Assembly: GCA_947502805.1 (NCBI GenBank)
Contig: CANNBR010000007.1
Coordinates: 1 to 23,079, forward strand
From: a bacterium
GTDB lineage: Bacteria > Babelota > Babeliae > Babelales > CAIQNR01
DNA length: 23,079 nucleotides
Direction of reading: 5' to 3'
Position 1 is the first letter of the stretch, and each line of letters opens with the position of its first letter. The position numbers and the translations under genes were made by a program. Positions 7,812-15,407 of the stretch are shown piece after piece. The notes beneath the pieces are model-generated. The model did not search any database, was not told the origin of the DNA, and worked only from the letters and a program-made list of their open reading frames with translations.

Positions 7812-7970
7812 TGCCGCGCGCAGAGCGCAATAGAAAATTAAGATAGTGTAAGAATAAAGATTCTTGCGCAAACATGCCGCGCGCAGAGCGCAATAGAAAA
7901 TGCAGATCTCTCTCCGCTTTGGCACCGCACGGGAAGTGCAACAGAAAATTAAGTTATTGAAAATTCTAAT
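7812..7970 (+). repeat. Right arm of the inverted repeat (three repeat units)
   Basis: Three tandem units follow one another. R1 (7812-7838) and R2 (7875-7901) share a perfect 27-base segment beginning TGCCGCGCGCAGAGCGCAAT, 63 bases apart. R3 (about 7920-7970) is diverged, with GCACCGCACGGGAAGTGC then ACAGAAAATTAAG. The part after R1, AGATTCTTGCGCAAACATGCC, is the mirror of the left arm. Units start with GC hairpins (GCGC-GCAGA-GCGC). Confidence 0.75.
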
Positions 7971-7983
7971 GTTCAGATTTTAA

Positions 7984-8015
7984 AAAGGGGTGAACAAAGC
8001 ACCCCTTTCATAATT
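7984..8015 (-). terminator. Terminator of the phospholipase gene
   Basis: AAAGGGGTG (7984-7992) and CACCCCTTT (8000-8008) form a perfect nine-base-pair stem with a seven-base loop. On the minus strand it is followed by a short T-run, 24 bases past the phospholipase stop. Flanking A and T runs make it usable from both sides. Confidence 0.85.
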
Positions 8016-8031
8016 ACTCCGCACGCGTATT

Positions 8032-10158
8032 TTAAGCAGTTAAAACTTCCAACGTGCTGACATCTTTCATGGTCATCACAAAAGGTTTTTTATTGTTTTT
8101 AGCAATAACCAAATTTTGCACCACTTCTCTGATTTGTGGATACACACCCCATACGGTACGATAGGTTTCATCTGAAAGATCTTTCACAGAATCAATACCA
8201 TTTTTGAAGTAATCAAAATTAAATGTTGAACAGGCATTAGCTAAACAAGTATCAACGTTAAAATCAGGACTATTAAACTGATTATTATTAAGTGGAATAT
8301 ACAAAATAGCGGGACCAGTTTGTCCGTCTTTATATTCATTGAACAATGTCATAGGCCTATCATAAAGGTCTTTATAAAAAGCTGATTCTATAATTTTAGG
8401 AAATGGCACACCGCGAACTTGCGCCCAATTTTCAGCTAAGCGTAATTCTTTTGCAGGATCTTTTGGACTAGGAGCTGACCAATCACCCACAATAATAAGA
8501 TCTACTGCGCGAGACTGACGAAGTAACGGAGGAAAAGGAAGATTGAAATCGATACCAGCATCAACAGCCGTAAAAGTAGCTGCTTGAATAGGAGAATCAG
8601 CGAATGGTGCAAAATTATTAAAAACAGCAGGAAACAATCTAACATCTTTCAAATTGCTTACGGTACCTGCTCCTTTTGTTACTAATCCTCCAAGAAGACC
8701 CATAATTCTGTCTGAAATTGCACTACTACTTTTTAATTTATCTGTACCTTTATCATCCGTTGGAGGAACTTGATTAAAAAATATTCTATAAATATCTGCT
8801 GGCGAAACAGTAAATGCTGATCCCCAAGTCCCTTCCCAATAATCTAACGTATGCGCAGGAGCAGGATCACTTGCATATCCCAATAATTTCTTATTAGTGA
8901 AAATTCTGTACCAACGAGAAGGTTCTTGGTGCTGAGCATTAAATATTCTTCCCAAAGAAAATGTTGGGATAAATACACCAGTCAAATTTTTCTTGGCATC
9001 AAAATATTCAAAGCCTACTGATTCAGGATTAAATTCCATCCAAATGCCATTGCTTGATTTTTGTCTTGCTGCGATTTTTGTAGAAACCTCATTAAAATTT
9101 CCCTTGTAAGGAATCAATGAAGTTGCAATAGGAAATGGACGATTAGTTCCATCTTTTATAAAGTCCATCGCCTGCCAAAAATAAAGATACTGAGAAGATT
9201 GATAGGGCATTTTTGTATCATGCGTGCTACGCAACTGAGGATCATCCCATGCTGCCAACGTCATTTGCCCAATAAGCGGACCATACAAGCCACGCACAGA
9301 ACTTAATGGCTGTTCCCATAAAAAAGCACTCATAAATTTATCTTTAATTTGTTCAGTTTTTATTGAAGGAGCTATATATTTTTTTAAATCAGCAAAAGTT
9401 TGAGATCCAACTCCTACTTTTGCATATTTTTGATAGGTCGCTAAAAGGTTTTCAAGCGAAGCACCAATACACCAAGGAATAGTGCACCACGTTGATCCTG
9501 ATAAATTTGCACTATATAAAACAGAATCTACCATGCCAGTATCACTCATCCCCTGCCAAAAACCTAAGGTCGCTATCATTGCTCTAAAGCCTCCGCCACT
9601 ACAACACACTGCAATACGAGGAGCATCAATTCCTTCTTGTAGCCCTGTATCAAGAGCATACCCATACGGGTGGGGGTTTTTTATAAGATTAGTATCGGGA
9701 GCAATAGATACTGTTTGTGTATTTGATTTCTGAAACGTTTTAGCAGCAGCCCGCAATCTCTGTTTAATAAAGTCCTGTTCTTTTTCCCCTAAGTCTGCAT
9801 CCATTCGCAAAGGATGATTAGAAATAAATGCAGGAACTTCAGCGGTAGCTACAGTAACATCATTAAAGTGCATTAATTGTTTAAGTACAGAGTCAGAAAC
9901 TAAGCCTTTAGGAGGATACAAATAACTATTTTGTAAATCACTGTAAGATCCTTGGCCAGGAAGCCATGACCCTGCCCACTTCATACCTTTCAGCGAACTA
10001 CGCAATGCATCAGCAGATGTATTAAGATCCAAAAAATATGAAGTAGGAAACAAAGCAGTAGATGCATATGATGAAAGATAACTAAGATTATCCTTTATAT
10101 CCGCCCTACTTATTACAGGCAATATCAACAGAACCAATAAGCTATACGATCTCTTCAT
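8032..10158 (-). CDS. Exported phospholipase with a eukaryotic-type cytosolic PLA2 catalytic domain
   Basis: This 708-residue protein is predicted to cleave fatty acids from membrane phospholipids or lysophospholipids. It begins with a signal peptide (MKRSYSLLVLLILPVISRA), then has the PLA2c/lysophospholipase catalytic domain. Visible features from memory of human cPLA2-alpha: the oxyanion motif SGGGFRAM (187-194, Arg192 corresponding to Arg200); the elbow LSGSTW with nucleophile Ser220 (Ser228; the human glycine before it is Asn here); WGSAF near 445-449; and VDAGIDFNLPFPPLLRQSR with catalytic Asp533 (Asp549), followed by AVDLIIVGDWSA and, at 644-648, STFNF. These agree closely with group IV cPLA2, not with the shorter bacterial patatins. 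The calcium-binding C2 domain is replaced by the signal peptide. AAGGAG lies just before the ATG. Enzyme class is secure; substrate and destination are inferred. Confidence 0.9.
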   Translation of the reverse strand: MKRSYSLLVLLILPVISRADIKDNLSYLSSYASTALFPTSYFLDLNTSADALRSSLKGMKWAGSWLPGQGSYSDLQNSYLYPPKGLVSDSVLKQLMHFNDVTVATAEVPAFISNHPLRMDADLGEKEQDFIKQRLRAAAKTFQKSNTQTVSIAPDTNLIKNPHPYGYALDTGLQEGIDAPRIAVCCSGGGFRAMIATLGFWQGMSDTGMVDSVLYSANLSGSTWCTIPWCIGASLENLLATYQKYAKVGVGSQTFADLKKYIAPSIKTEQIKDKFMSAFLWEQPLSSVRGLYGPLIGQMTLAAWDDPQLRSTHDTKMPYQSSQYLYFWQAMDFIKDGTNRPFPIATSLIPYKGNFNEVSTKIAARQKSSNGIWMEFNPESVGFEYFDAKKNLTGVFIPTFSLGRIFNAQHQEPSRWYRIFTNKKLLGYASDPAPAHTLDYWEGTWGSAFTVSPADIYRIFFNQVPPTDDKGTDKLKSSSAISDRIMGLLGGLVTKGAGTVSNLKDVRLFPAVFNNFAPFADSPIQAATFTAVDAGIDFNLPFPPLLRQSRAVDLIIVGDWSAPSPKDPAKELRLAENWAQVRGVPFPKIIESAFYKDLYDRPMTLFNEYKDGQTGPAILYIPLNNNQFNSPDFNVDTCLANACSTFNFDYFKNGIDSVKDLSDETYRTVWGVYPQIREVVQNLVIAKNNKKPFVMTMKDVSTLEVLTA

Positions 10159-10179
10159 CTCTCTCCTTTTTTTATAAAA

Positions 10180-10197
10180 ACAATAATTGGTTATTGT
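10180..10197. promoter_or_regulatory. Perfect 7-bp inverted repeat between lysS and the phospholipase gene
   Basis: ACAATAA and TTATTGT surround a TTGG loop. On the minus strand it is followed by TTTTTAT, so it may be a weak AT-rich terminator of lysS. Its position just before the phospholipase start (10158) also fits an operator. The sequence does not decide between them. Confidence 0.45.
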
Positions 10198-10232
10198 AAT
10201 GCCTTAGAAAGATGAGCGTCTAGAGTTTAAGG

Positions 10233-11750
10233 CTATGCCTCTTTCCTTTTCAGAGTAGGAAACAAAATAACATCTTTAATGGAAGGAGCATCAGTCATCA
10301 ACATGACCAAACGATCAATACCAATACCACACCCAACAGTTGGGAAAAGACCATACTGCAATGATTGAACGTATTCAGCATCATAACGATGCGCTTCATC
10401 ATCCCCCGCTTTATGAGTAGCTGCTTGTTCCTTAAAACGCTCTTCCTGATCAAATGGATCATTCAACTCGTTAAAAGCATTAGCAAATTCAATACCACCA
10501 ATAAACAGTTCAAAACGGGCAACAAAACCTGGCTTATTAGGATCACTTTTTGCAAGAGGAGAAATTTCAACAGGATAATCAATAATAAAGGTCGGCTGAA
10601 TAAGATGTTTTTCGGCTACTTCTTCAAACAAAAGAAATAGTTTTTGTGCATAGGAAGTTTCTTTAACTTTTAAAGTAACGCCCTGTTTTTTTAGTTGCGC
10701 ATCAATCGTATCTGAAGCAATATCAGATTCTTTTAAATTTCCATATTTAAGAACAGCATCTTTAACACTCAAGTGTAAAAATGGTTTTGAAAAATCAAGC
10801 GCATGACCATGAAAGGTAAGTTGCGTAGTGCCACGTACTTGCAGAGCAAGCTTTTTCAGTAACTGTTCCACAAAATCCATAATGTAGTTGTAATCATGAT
10901 GGGCAAGATAAAATTCAAGCATGGTAAATTCAGGGTTATGGCGTGTTGAGACCCCTTCATTTCTGAAGTTACGATTAATTTCATACACCCGTTCAAAACC
11001 ACCAACAACAAGACGTTTTAAATACAGTTCAGGCGCAATACGTAAAAAGAATTCTGAATTAAGTGCATTGTGATGGGTAACAAAAGGACGAGCAGCAGCA
11101 CCACCTGGAATAGGATGAAGCATTGGAGTTTCAACTTCCATGAACCCATGACTTTCCAAGAAATGACGAATACTACTAATAATTTTTGAGCGAGAAATAA
11201 AACGATTTCTGCTTTCTTGATCAGTGATCAAATCAAGGTAACGTTGGCGATACTTGGTTTCGATATCGGCAAGTCCATGAAATTTTTCTGGCAGTGGATG
11301 CAGACATTTTGCAAGAAGAGTACATTCTTCAACTCGTAACGTAATTTCACCTGTTTTAGTTTTAAATGAAACACCACGAACCCACAAAAGATCGCCAACA
11401 TCCGTATATTTTTCTAGAAGATCAAAAGCAGCATCACCAAGAACATCTTTTTTAAAGTAAACTTGTACAGAACCTTCACGGTCTTGTAATTTACCAAAGA
11501 TGCTCTTTCCATGTCCGCGTAAAGCAATGATACGACCAGCAATCGTATGTTCTTTTTCTTGATCATCTTGAAATTGATCAACCACATCTTTAGTCGTTGA
11601 TGTTACCGGCTTACTTTCTGGCCACGGTTCAATACCAAGTTCACGTAATTTTTTTACTTTTTCTACACGAATCAGATGTTCTTGTGATGCATGATGCTCA
11701 GTGGAATGAACCTGCTCATGAGACCCTACGTGTTCTTTTTCTTTAGTCAT
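10233..11750 (-). CDS. lysS: Lysyl-tRNA synthetase, class II
   Basis: LysRS charges tRNA-Lys with lysine using ATP. The 505-residue protein is the usual length of the class II bacterial enzyme. After an N-terminal tail comes the OB anticodon-binding domain (HTIAGRIIALRGHGKSIFGKLQD), then catalytic motif 1 (FMEVETPMLHPIPGGAAARPF), motif 2 (FRNEGVSTRHNPEFTMLEFY) and motif 3 (GCGIGIDRLVMLMTD) near the end. The first ~25 residues are unusually rich in His, Glu and Ser (HVGSHEQVHSTEHHASQEH), which could bind metal or simply be a flexible tail. AAGGG lies 8-12 bases before the ATG. It follows sodA by 67 bases on the same strand; co-transcription is possible but not shown. Confidence 0.97.
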   Translation of the reverse strand: MTKEKEHVGSHEQVHSTEHHASQEHLIRVEKVKKLRELGIEPWPESKPVTSTTKDVVDQFQDDQEKEHTIAGRIIALRGHGKSIFGKLQDREGSVQVYFKKDVLGDAAFDLLEKYTDVGDLLWVRGVSFKTKTGEITLRVEECTLLAKCLHPLPEKFHGLADIETKYRQRYLDLITDQESRNRFISRSKIISSIRHFLESHGFMEVETPMLHPIPGGAAARPFVTHHNALNSEFFLRIAPELYLKRLVVGGFERVYEINRNFRNEGVSTRHNPEFTMLEFYLAHHDYNYIMDFVEQLLKKLALQVRGTTQLTFHGHALDFSKPFLHLSVKDAVLKYGNLKESDIASDTIDAQLKKQGVTLKVKETSYAQKLFLLFEEVAEKHLIQPTFIIDYPVEISPLAKSDPNKPGFVARFELFIGGIEFANAFNELNDPFDQEERFKEQAATHKAGDDEAHRYDAEYVQSLQYGLFPTVGCGIGIDRLVMLMTDAPSIKDVILFPTLKRKEA

Positions 11751-11817
11751 AACATATACCCTTCTAATCAGCCTAGCGCCTATTTTAATCAGCTCAACAT
11801 ACCAACATTATGCGATT

Positions 11818-12438
11818 TTAACCAATCAGAGTAACGTAATTTTCTTCAACTTGCTCCCAATTAACAATATTCCACCAGGCGGAAATATAATCGGTTCTAC
11901 GATTAAAATATTGTAGGTAATAAGCATGTTCCCACACATCAAGACCTAGTACAGGAAAAAGCCCACCAGAAAGCGGTGTATCTTGATTAGCGGTTGAAGA
12001 AATAACCAATGTTCCGCCAGCATCTAACGAAAGCCAGACCCATCCACTGCCAAATCTATTTTTTGCAGAAGTTGTAAGCTTATCTTTAAAAATTTCAAAA
12101 CTTCCAAACACATCATTGATTGCTTCTGCCGACTTCCCAACTGGTTCACCACCACCTTTAATGCTCATCAAGTGCCAAAAAAATGTATGATTATGGACAC
12201 CACCACCATGATTACGCACTGCCGCTTGAATATCCATAGGAAGATGTTCAATATGTTGCAATAGCTCAATCAAGGGCTTTTCAAAATACTGCGGATGCTT
12301 ATCTAATGCCGCATTAAGACCATCAACATACGCTTGTTGATGTTTGCCATGATGAAGCTCCATAATTTGTGCTTCGATATAGGGTTCAAGCGCTCCATAA
12401 GCATAGGGAAGTGGTGGAAGAGTGTATTTATTAGACAT
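11818..12438 (-). CDS. sodA: Superoxide dismutase, Mn-type by sequence
   Basis: This enzyme dismutates superoxide to peroxide and oxygen. The 206 residues cover the whole Fe/Mn family fold. Metal ligands are His29 (MELHHGKH), His84 (VHNHTFFW), Asp167 and His171 (DVWEHAYYLQYF). Discriminating positions favour manganese: Gly in NHGGGVHNH and Gln152 in STANQDTPL, where iron enzymes have Gln and Ala respectively; cambialistic use is possible. A family His in the second half of the HHxxHH helix is Gln here (GKHQQAY). No signal peptide, so cytosolic. AAGGATTTATTC precedes the ATG. A six-base-pair inverted repeat TTTAGA-ACGTA-TCTAAA (12485-12501) lies in the region upstream and might be regulatory. 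Confidence 0.95.
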   Translation of the reverse strand: MSNKYTLPPLPYAYGALEPYIEAQIMELHHGKHQQAYVDGLNAALDKHPQYFEKPLIELLQHIEHLPMDIQAAVRNHGGGVHNHTFFWHLMSIKGGGEPVGKSAEAINDVFGSFEIFKDKLTTSAKNRFGSGWVWLSLDAGGTLVISSTANQDTPLSGGLFPVLGLDVWEHAYYLQYFNRRTDYISAWWNIVNWEQVEENYVTLIG

Positions 12439-12524
12439 GAATAAATCCTTTTATAACTGTTTTTTTAAGATGATACTTTTTTAATTTAGAACGTATCTAA
12501 AAATTAGGGAACAAATAAGTTCTC

Positions 12525-12566
12525 AGTTCACCCCTGGCCAAGTGAACTAAACCTTACTGCAGTAAG
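12525..12566. promoter_or_regulatory. Two palindromes before the orphan frame
   Basis: AGTTCAC (12525-12531) and GTGAACT (12542-12548) form a perfect seven-base-pair stem with a ten-base loop. Four bases later CTTACTGCAGTAAG (12553-12566) is a perfect 14-base palindrome. They could be operators of the orphan gene or of divergent sodA, or a weak transcript hairpin. Confidence 0.4.
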
Positions 12567-12591
12567 AACACAACCTGAATTTCTTGCTTTC

Positions 12592-13314
12592 ATGGGGTCT
12601 TTCACCATGCTCAACATAATGGCAGATTTAGTCGCAAATGAAACATGGCGTTCGGTATTTTCAAGATTAGCAGCTGAAGAAGTAGCTCCATCTAAAGAAT
12701 TATTACTCAACCCACGCTCTTTCAAATGTTTTAATGTTGACAATCTTGAAAAAATAAACACACACCTTACGGCATTTGTAACACAGCTAGAAGACTTTAT
12801 AGATAAAGAAAACAATACTGATATAACTACTCTTTTTTCTGTTCCCATTGCACAAACAAATCGATTCCTCGCTCTACTCAAACATCTTAAAAAAGTAGAT
12901 CTCACAAAAGCTGAAAGCCTTACTCAAAAACATTTTTCCACTCTTGATGGTGCAACATTTATTGAAATAGTAAATGAAAGACAAAAAGCTCTCCTCCCTG
13001 TAGAAGCAGAAGTAAAAGAATGCTTTAACCTTATAAACGGCCTCAGTTTCACCTCACTAAACACGACCTTAGAAGATGCTGAAATACTCATGCGCCTCCT
13101 TACTGCCACCAAAGCTCATAACAATTTCATTACGTATGCTGGACTAATGCACTCTATCAACATAAATAAAGCATTAGAAACCAGAGGGTTCAACAAAGTA
13201 AAACACGATGGGCTTACCGTATTTGAACCGAGCAAGGTGATGTCTTATGGGTTAGATGAGAAGACTATCGAATCGAATAACGCACTCTTTTTAGATTTGT
13301 TACAGCGCCGATAA
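12592..13314 (+). CDS. Orphan protein, unknown; possibly a 5'-truncated gene
   Basis: The frame from the first ATG encodes 240 residues, mostly helical and charged, with no signal peptide or membrane segment. I do not recognise it. Unlike almost every other gene here, neither the ATG at 12592 nor the one at 12607 has an AAGGA-type ribosome site. The same frame stays open upstream to about 12508 (after a TAG at 12505) with plausible protein sequence (HPWPSELNLTAVRTQPEFLAF) but no start codon. The frame could be the 3' remnant of a longer gene or start by a weak or leaderless mechanism. It ends with a stop that directly abuts the stop of the convergent ftsB-like gene, with no terminator between them. 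Confidence 0.55.
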   Translation: MGSFTMLNIMADLVANETWRSVFSRLAAEEVAPSKELLLNPRSFKCFNVDNLEKINTHLTAFVTQLEDFIDKENNTDITTLFSVPIAQTNRFLALLKHLKKVDLTKAESLTQKHFSTLDGATFIEIVNERQKALLPVEAEVKECFNLINGLSFTSLNTTLEDAEILMRLLTATKAHNNFITYAGLMHSININKALETRGFNKVKHDGLTVFEPSKVMSYGLDEKTIESNNALFLDLLQRR

Positions 13315-13596
13315 TCAACTAACGTAATAGACTTCATCAGTGGGCCGAGCCATTTGCAACTGCTCACGAGCAACTTTTTCTCGATAAAAAGGGTTAGTTT
13401 CCCATCTCTTAATTTCATCTTCAAGTTTTTTTATTTCTTCCGTTAGCGTCTCAACTCGAGACGCTAATTGTTTATTTTCTAATTTTTTGTTTTGTACTGC
13501 AGTTAATCCTTCAGGACTCACCACATACATAATCACAAAAAAAATGATTTCCCCTGCAAGAAACACACGTAATATTATTTTCTTACTCATCACCAT
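13315..13596 (-). CDS. FtsB/DivIC family septum formation protein
   Basis: This 93-residue bitopic protein has the layout of FtsB/DivIC, which links FtsL and FtsQ in the divisome. A short cytoplasmic tail (MVMSKK) precedes a transmembrane helix (about 7-27, ILRVFLAGEIIFFVIMYVV) and a coiled coil (about 32-62, ENKQLASRVETLTEEIKKLE). The typical tail NPFYREKVAREQLQMARPTDEVYYV follows. The start at 13596 has AAGGA six bases upstream; a further in-frame ATG at 13635 would add a non-family extension coming out of the adjacent GC-rich repeat. Low sequence conservation in the family prevents choosing between the ftsB and divIC names. It stands alone and its stop touches that of the orphan gene. Confidence 0.85.
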   Translation of the reverse strand: MVMSKKIILRVFLAGEIIFFVIMYVVSPEGLTAVQNKKLENKQLASRVETLTEEIKKLEDEIKRWETNPFYREKVAREQLQMARPTDEVYYVS

Positions 13597-13610
13597 TTTT
13601 TTTCCTTCAA

Positions 13611-13690
13611 GGGGTTTCACCCCGCAGTCCGGCATAGCCTCGAAGATCGCGCTGAAGCTTTATGCGAAAGCGGATGGCAATGACCGATTT
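13611..13690. repeat. GC-rich intergenic block, probably a repeat
   Basis: Between the divergent ftsB-like and ctp genes lies a block visibly richer in GC than its surroundings. It starts with the hairpin GGGG-TTTCA-CCCC (13611-13623) and continues with stretches such as GCATAGCCTCGAAGATCGCG. No ribosome site or protein is evident. Its composition resembles that of intergenic repeats, but no second copy is in this window. Confidence 0.35.
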
Positions 13691-13782
13691 TATTAATCAT
13701 TATTTTAAATTCTTCACAGGCGTCTTCATAACAAGGTAAGTTTAAAAACAGTTTTTTTGCCTAGATTATAAGGATACAAATC

Positions 13783-15249
13783 ATGAAATTTTACGTTTTA
13801 GCCCCTCTGTTTTTACTCACTTTTTTTATCAATGGCCGAGTTATACAATCAAACCTCTCACCTGCAGAACAACAACTGGTCGAATTATCCCAAACACTCA
13901 ATGAAGTCTTTTCTTTAATGTATGGATCCAATGCCCATTATTATAAAAAACTTACTGCAAAAGAAATAAAAGAAGGAATGGAAAAAGCATTTCAAGCTCT
14001 TGCAAATCAAGACCCTCATTCAAGTTTTTTAGGTTCCGATGAGTGTAAATCGCTCACCGAAAAAATGAGTGGCCAGTTTTTTGGCATAGGGATTTTACTC
14101 CCGGGAGACAAAGATCCCGAAGAAGAATTTGTCCCAGTTATTGAACTTGTCCCCAATGGCCCAGCAGAAAAAGCAGGGCTTAAAGGGGGCGATAAAATCA
14201 TTCAAATAAATGAAGCAGTAGTAAAAGGCATGAAGCTCGATGAAGTTATGATAAATCTTAAAGGGGAAAAACATACCAAGGTTATCATCAAAGTAATGCG
14301 CACAAACCATGCTGAACCACTTGAATTCACTGTAATACGAGACATCATTAAGGATGAAATTTCAGCTTCCTTTTATATCGAACAACATGACATTTACTAT
14401 TTCTTACTCTCGGTCTTTAGTGAAAAATCGATCAAACATGTGCAAGCACTTCTTGAAGATGCGCATAAAAAAGAATGTAAAGGAATTATCATCGATTTGC
14501 GTAATAATACTGGAGGGCTTTTTGATGCAGCTCTTGATATAGCAGGCCTCTTTCTTCCAAAAGGATCAGTCGTTGCCACAACAAAAAATCGTGATAACAA
14601 AGTTATTGAATCATGGAAAACCACACGAAAACCTCTCCCGCGCAAGGAAGGAATGCCTATCTTCTTTTTGGTAAATAACTACACTGCCTCGTCAGCAGAA
14701 ATACTTTCAGGCTCACTTCAGCTTTATGCGCAAAAATCGAAACCAAAAGACAATTTACATGTGTTTATTGTTGGAACCGAAACATTCGGAAAAGGGTCGG
14801 TACAAGAAGTGATTCCTTTAAGCGGTGAATGCGCACTCAAAATGACCACCTCTTTGTATTACCTACCTTTTGATACATGCGTCCAAGGTAAAGGGATCAC
14901 TCCTGATTTTGTTATAGAAAACTACACCCCACCAAGCGATACAGCCCGTTGGATGCGTGATCAATTTGGCAGAGAAAGCGTGCTCAAAAAACATATCAAA
15001 CCACATGGTTCAATCGATGATAAAAAATCAAAAAAATCAAAGAAAGAGGAAGAGCTCCCTTGGAAAGAAAAACGTAAGGATCTTCTTGCTCAAGATTTTG
15101 CACTGCAAAATACGGTTACTTTAATTGACCTCTTGAACGTTGGTAAAAAAGCTAATCCAAAAATGATTCTTCATTCTGAACAACTCAGCTTTTTAAAATC
15201 AAACTACATGATTGGCCAAAAATTAATGCTTAAAGAACTCAAGGATTAA
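13783..15249 (+). CDS. C-terminal processing protease, S41 family (CtpA/Prc type)
   Basis: This 488-residue serine protease cleaves proteins from the C-terminus, probably in the envelope. MKFYVLAPLFLLTFFINGR is a signal peptide or anchor. An N-terminal helical region (about 25-80) ends in NQDPHSSFL, typical of the family. A PDZ domain spans about 95-185 (FFGIGILLP, NGPAEKAGLKGGDKIIQINE). The S41 core includes GIIIDLRNNTGG, then the nucleophile region NNYTASSAEILSG (Ser303) and TFGKGSVQ (Lys337, Gln341), matching the Ser-Lys-Gln triad known in CtpB. The Ser-to-Lys spacing is 34, larger than the usual 25, because of a polar insertion around 312-325. A Lys-rich stretch (KKSKKSKKEEE) precedes a C-terminal helical domain. 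AAGGA precedes the ATG. Closed by a terminator. Confidence 0.94.
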   Translation: MKFYVLAPLFLLTFFINGRVIQSNLSPAEQQLVELSQTLNEVFSLMYGSNAHYYKKLTAKEIKEGMEKAFQALANQDPHSSFLGSDECKSLTEKMSGQFFGIGILLPGDKDPEEEFVPVIELVPNGPAEKAGLKGGDKIIQINEAVVKGMKLDEVMINLKGEKHTKVIIKVMRTNHAEPLEFTVIRDIIKDEISASFYIEQHDIYYFLLSVFSEKSIKHVQALLEDAHKKECKGIIIDLRNNTGGLFDAALDIAGLFLPKGSVVATTKNRDNKVIESWKTTRKPLPRKEGMPIFFLVNNYTASSAEILSGSLQLYAQKSKPKDNLHVFIVGTETFGKGSVQEVIPLSGECALKMTTSLYYLPFDTCVQGKGITPDFVIENYTPPSDTARWMRDQFGRESVLKKHIKPHGSIDDKKSKKSKKEEELPWKEKRKDLLAQDFALQNTVTLIDLLNVGKKANPKMILHSEQLSFLKSNYMIGQKLMLKELKD

Positions 15250-15282
15250 TTATTTAAACAGTAAAAATAATCTTACTAATTA

Positions 15283-15315
15283 AGGGCCTTGGCATCTAAC
15301 CAGGCCCTCTTATTT
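15283..15315 (+). terminator. Terminator of the processing protease gene
   Basis: AGGGCCT-T-GG pairs with CC-AGGCCCT (one bulged T) around a seven-base loop and is followed by CTTATTT, about 34 bases past the stop. It is a good intrinsic terminator. Confidence 0.85.
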
Positions 15316-15407
15316 AAACTTAAAATCAGGGTCCTTTTGACAAAATAAGCTTTTAGAGGCATACTTTAATCTTTAATGGTTCTTTATAGAATGGTAGAAA
15401 ATTCCCC

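Noticed and set aside
7590..7841. Plus-strand frame of 83 codons through the GC-rich island, and overlapping minus-strand frames at 7577-7798 and 7663-7941
   Set aside because: None has a ribosome site. They overlap on both strands across a block with strong stem pairing, and one translates the tandem repeat twice (HFLLRSARG). These are what a structured GC-rich non-coding region gives by chance.
7396..7970. RNase P RNA, tmRNA or 5S rRNA as identity of the structured island
   Set aside because: The conserved GAGGAAAGTCC and ACAGAA-type elements of RNase P in their proper order, a tmRNA acceptor and tag frame, and 5S landmarks are all missing on both strands.
7812..7970. CRISPR array
   Set aside because: There are only three units, they diverge, spacers are not unique sequences of constant length, and the same unit occurs inverted elsewhere. 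No cas gene is in the window.
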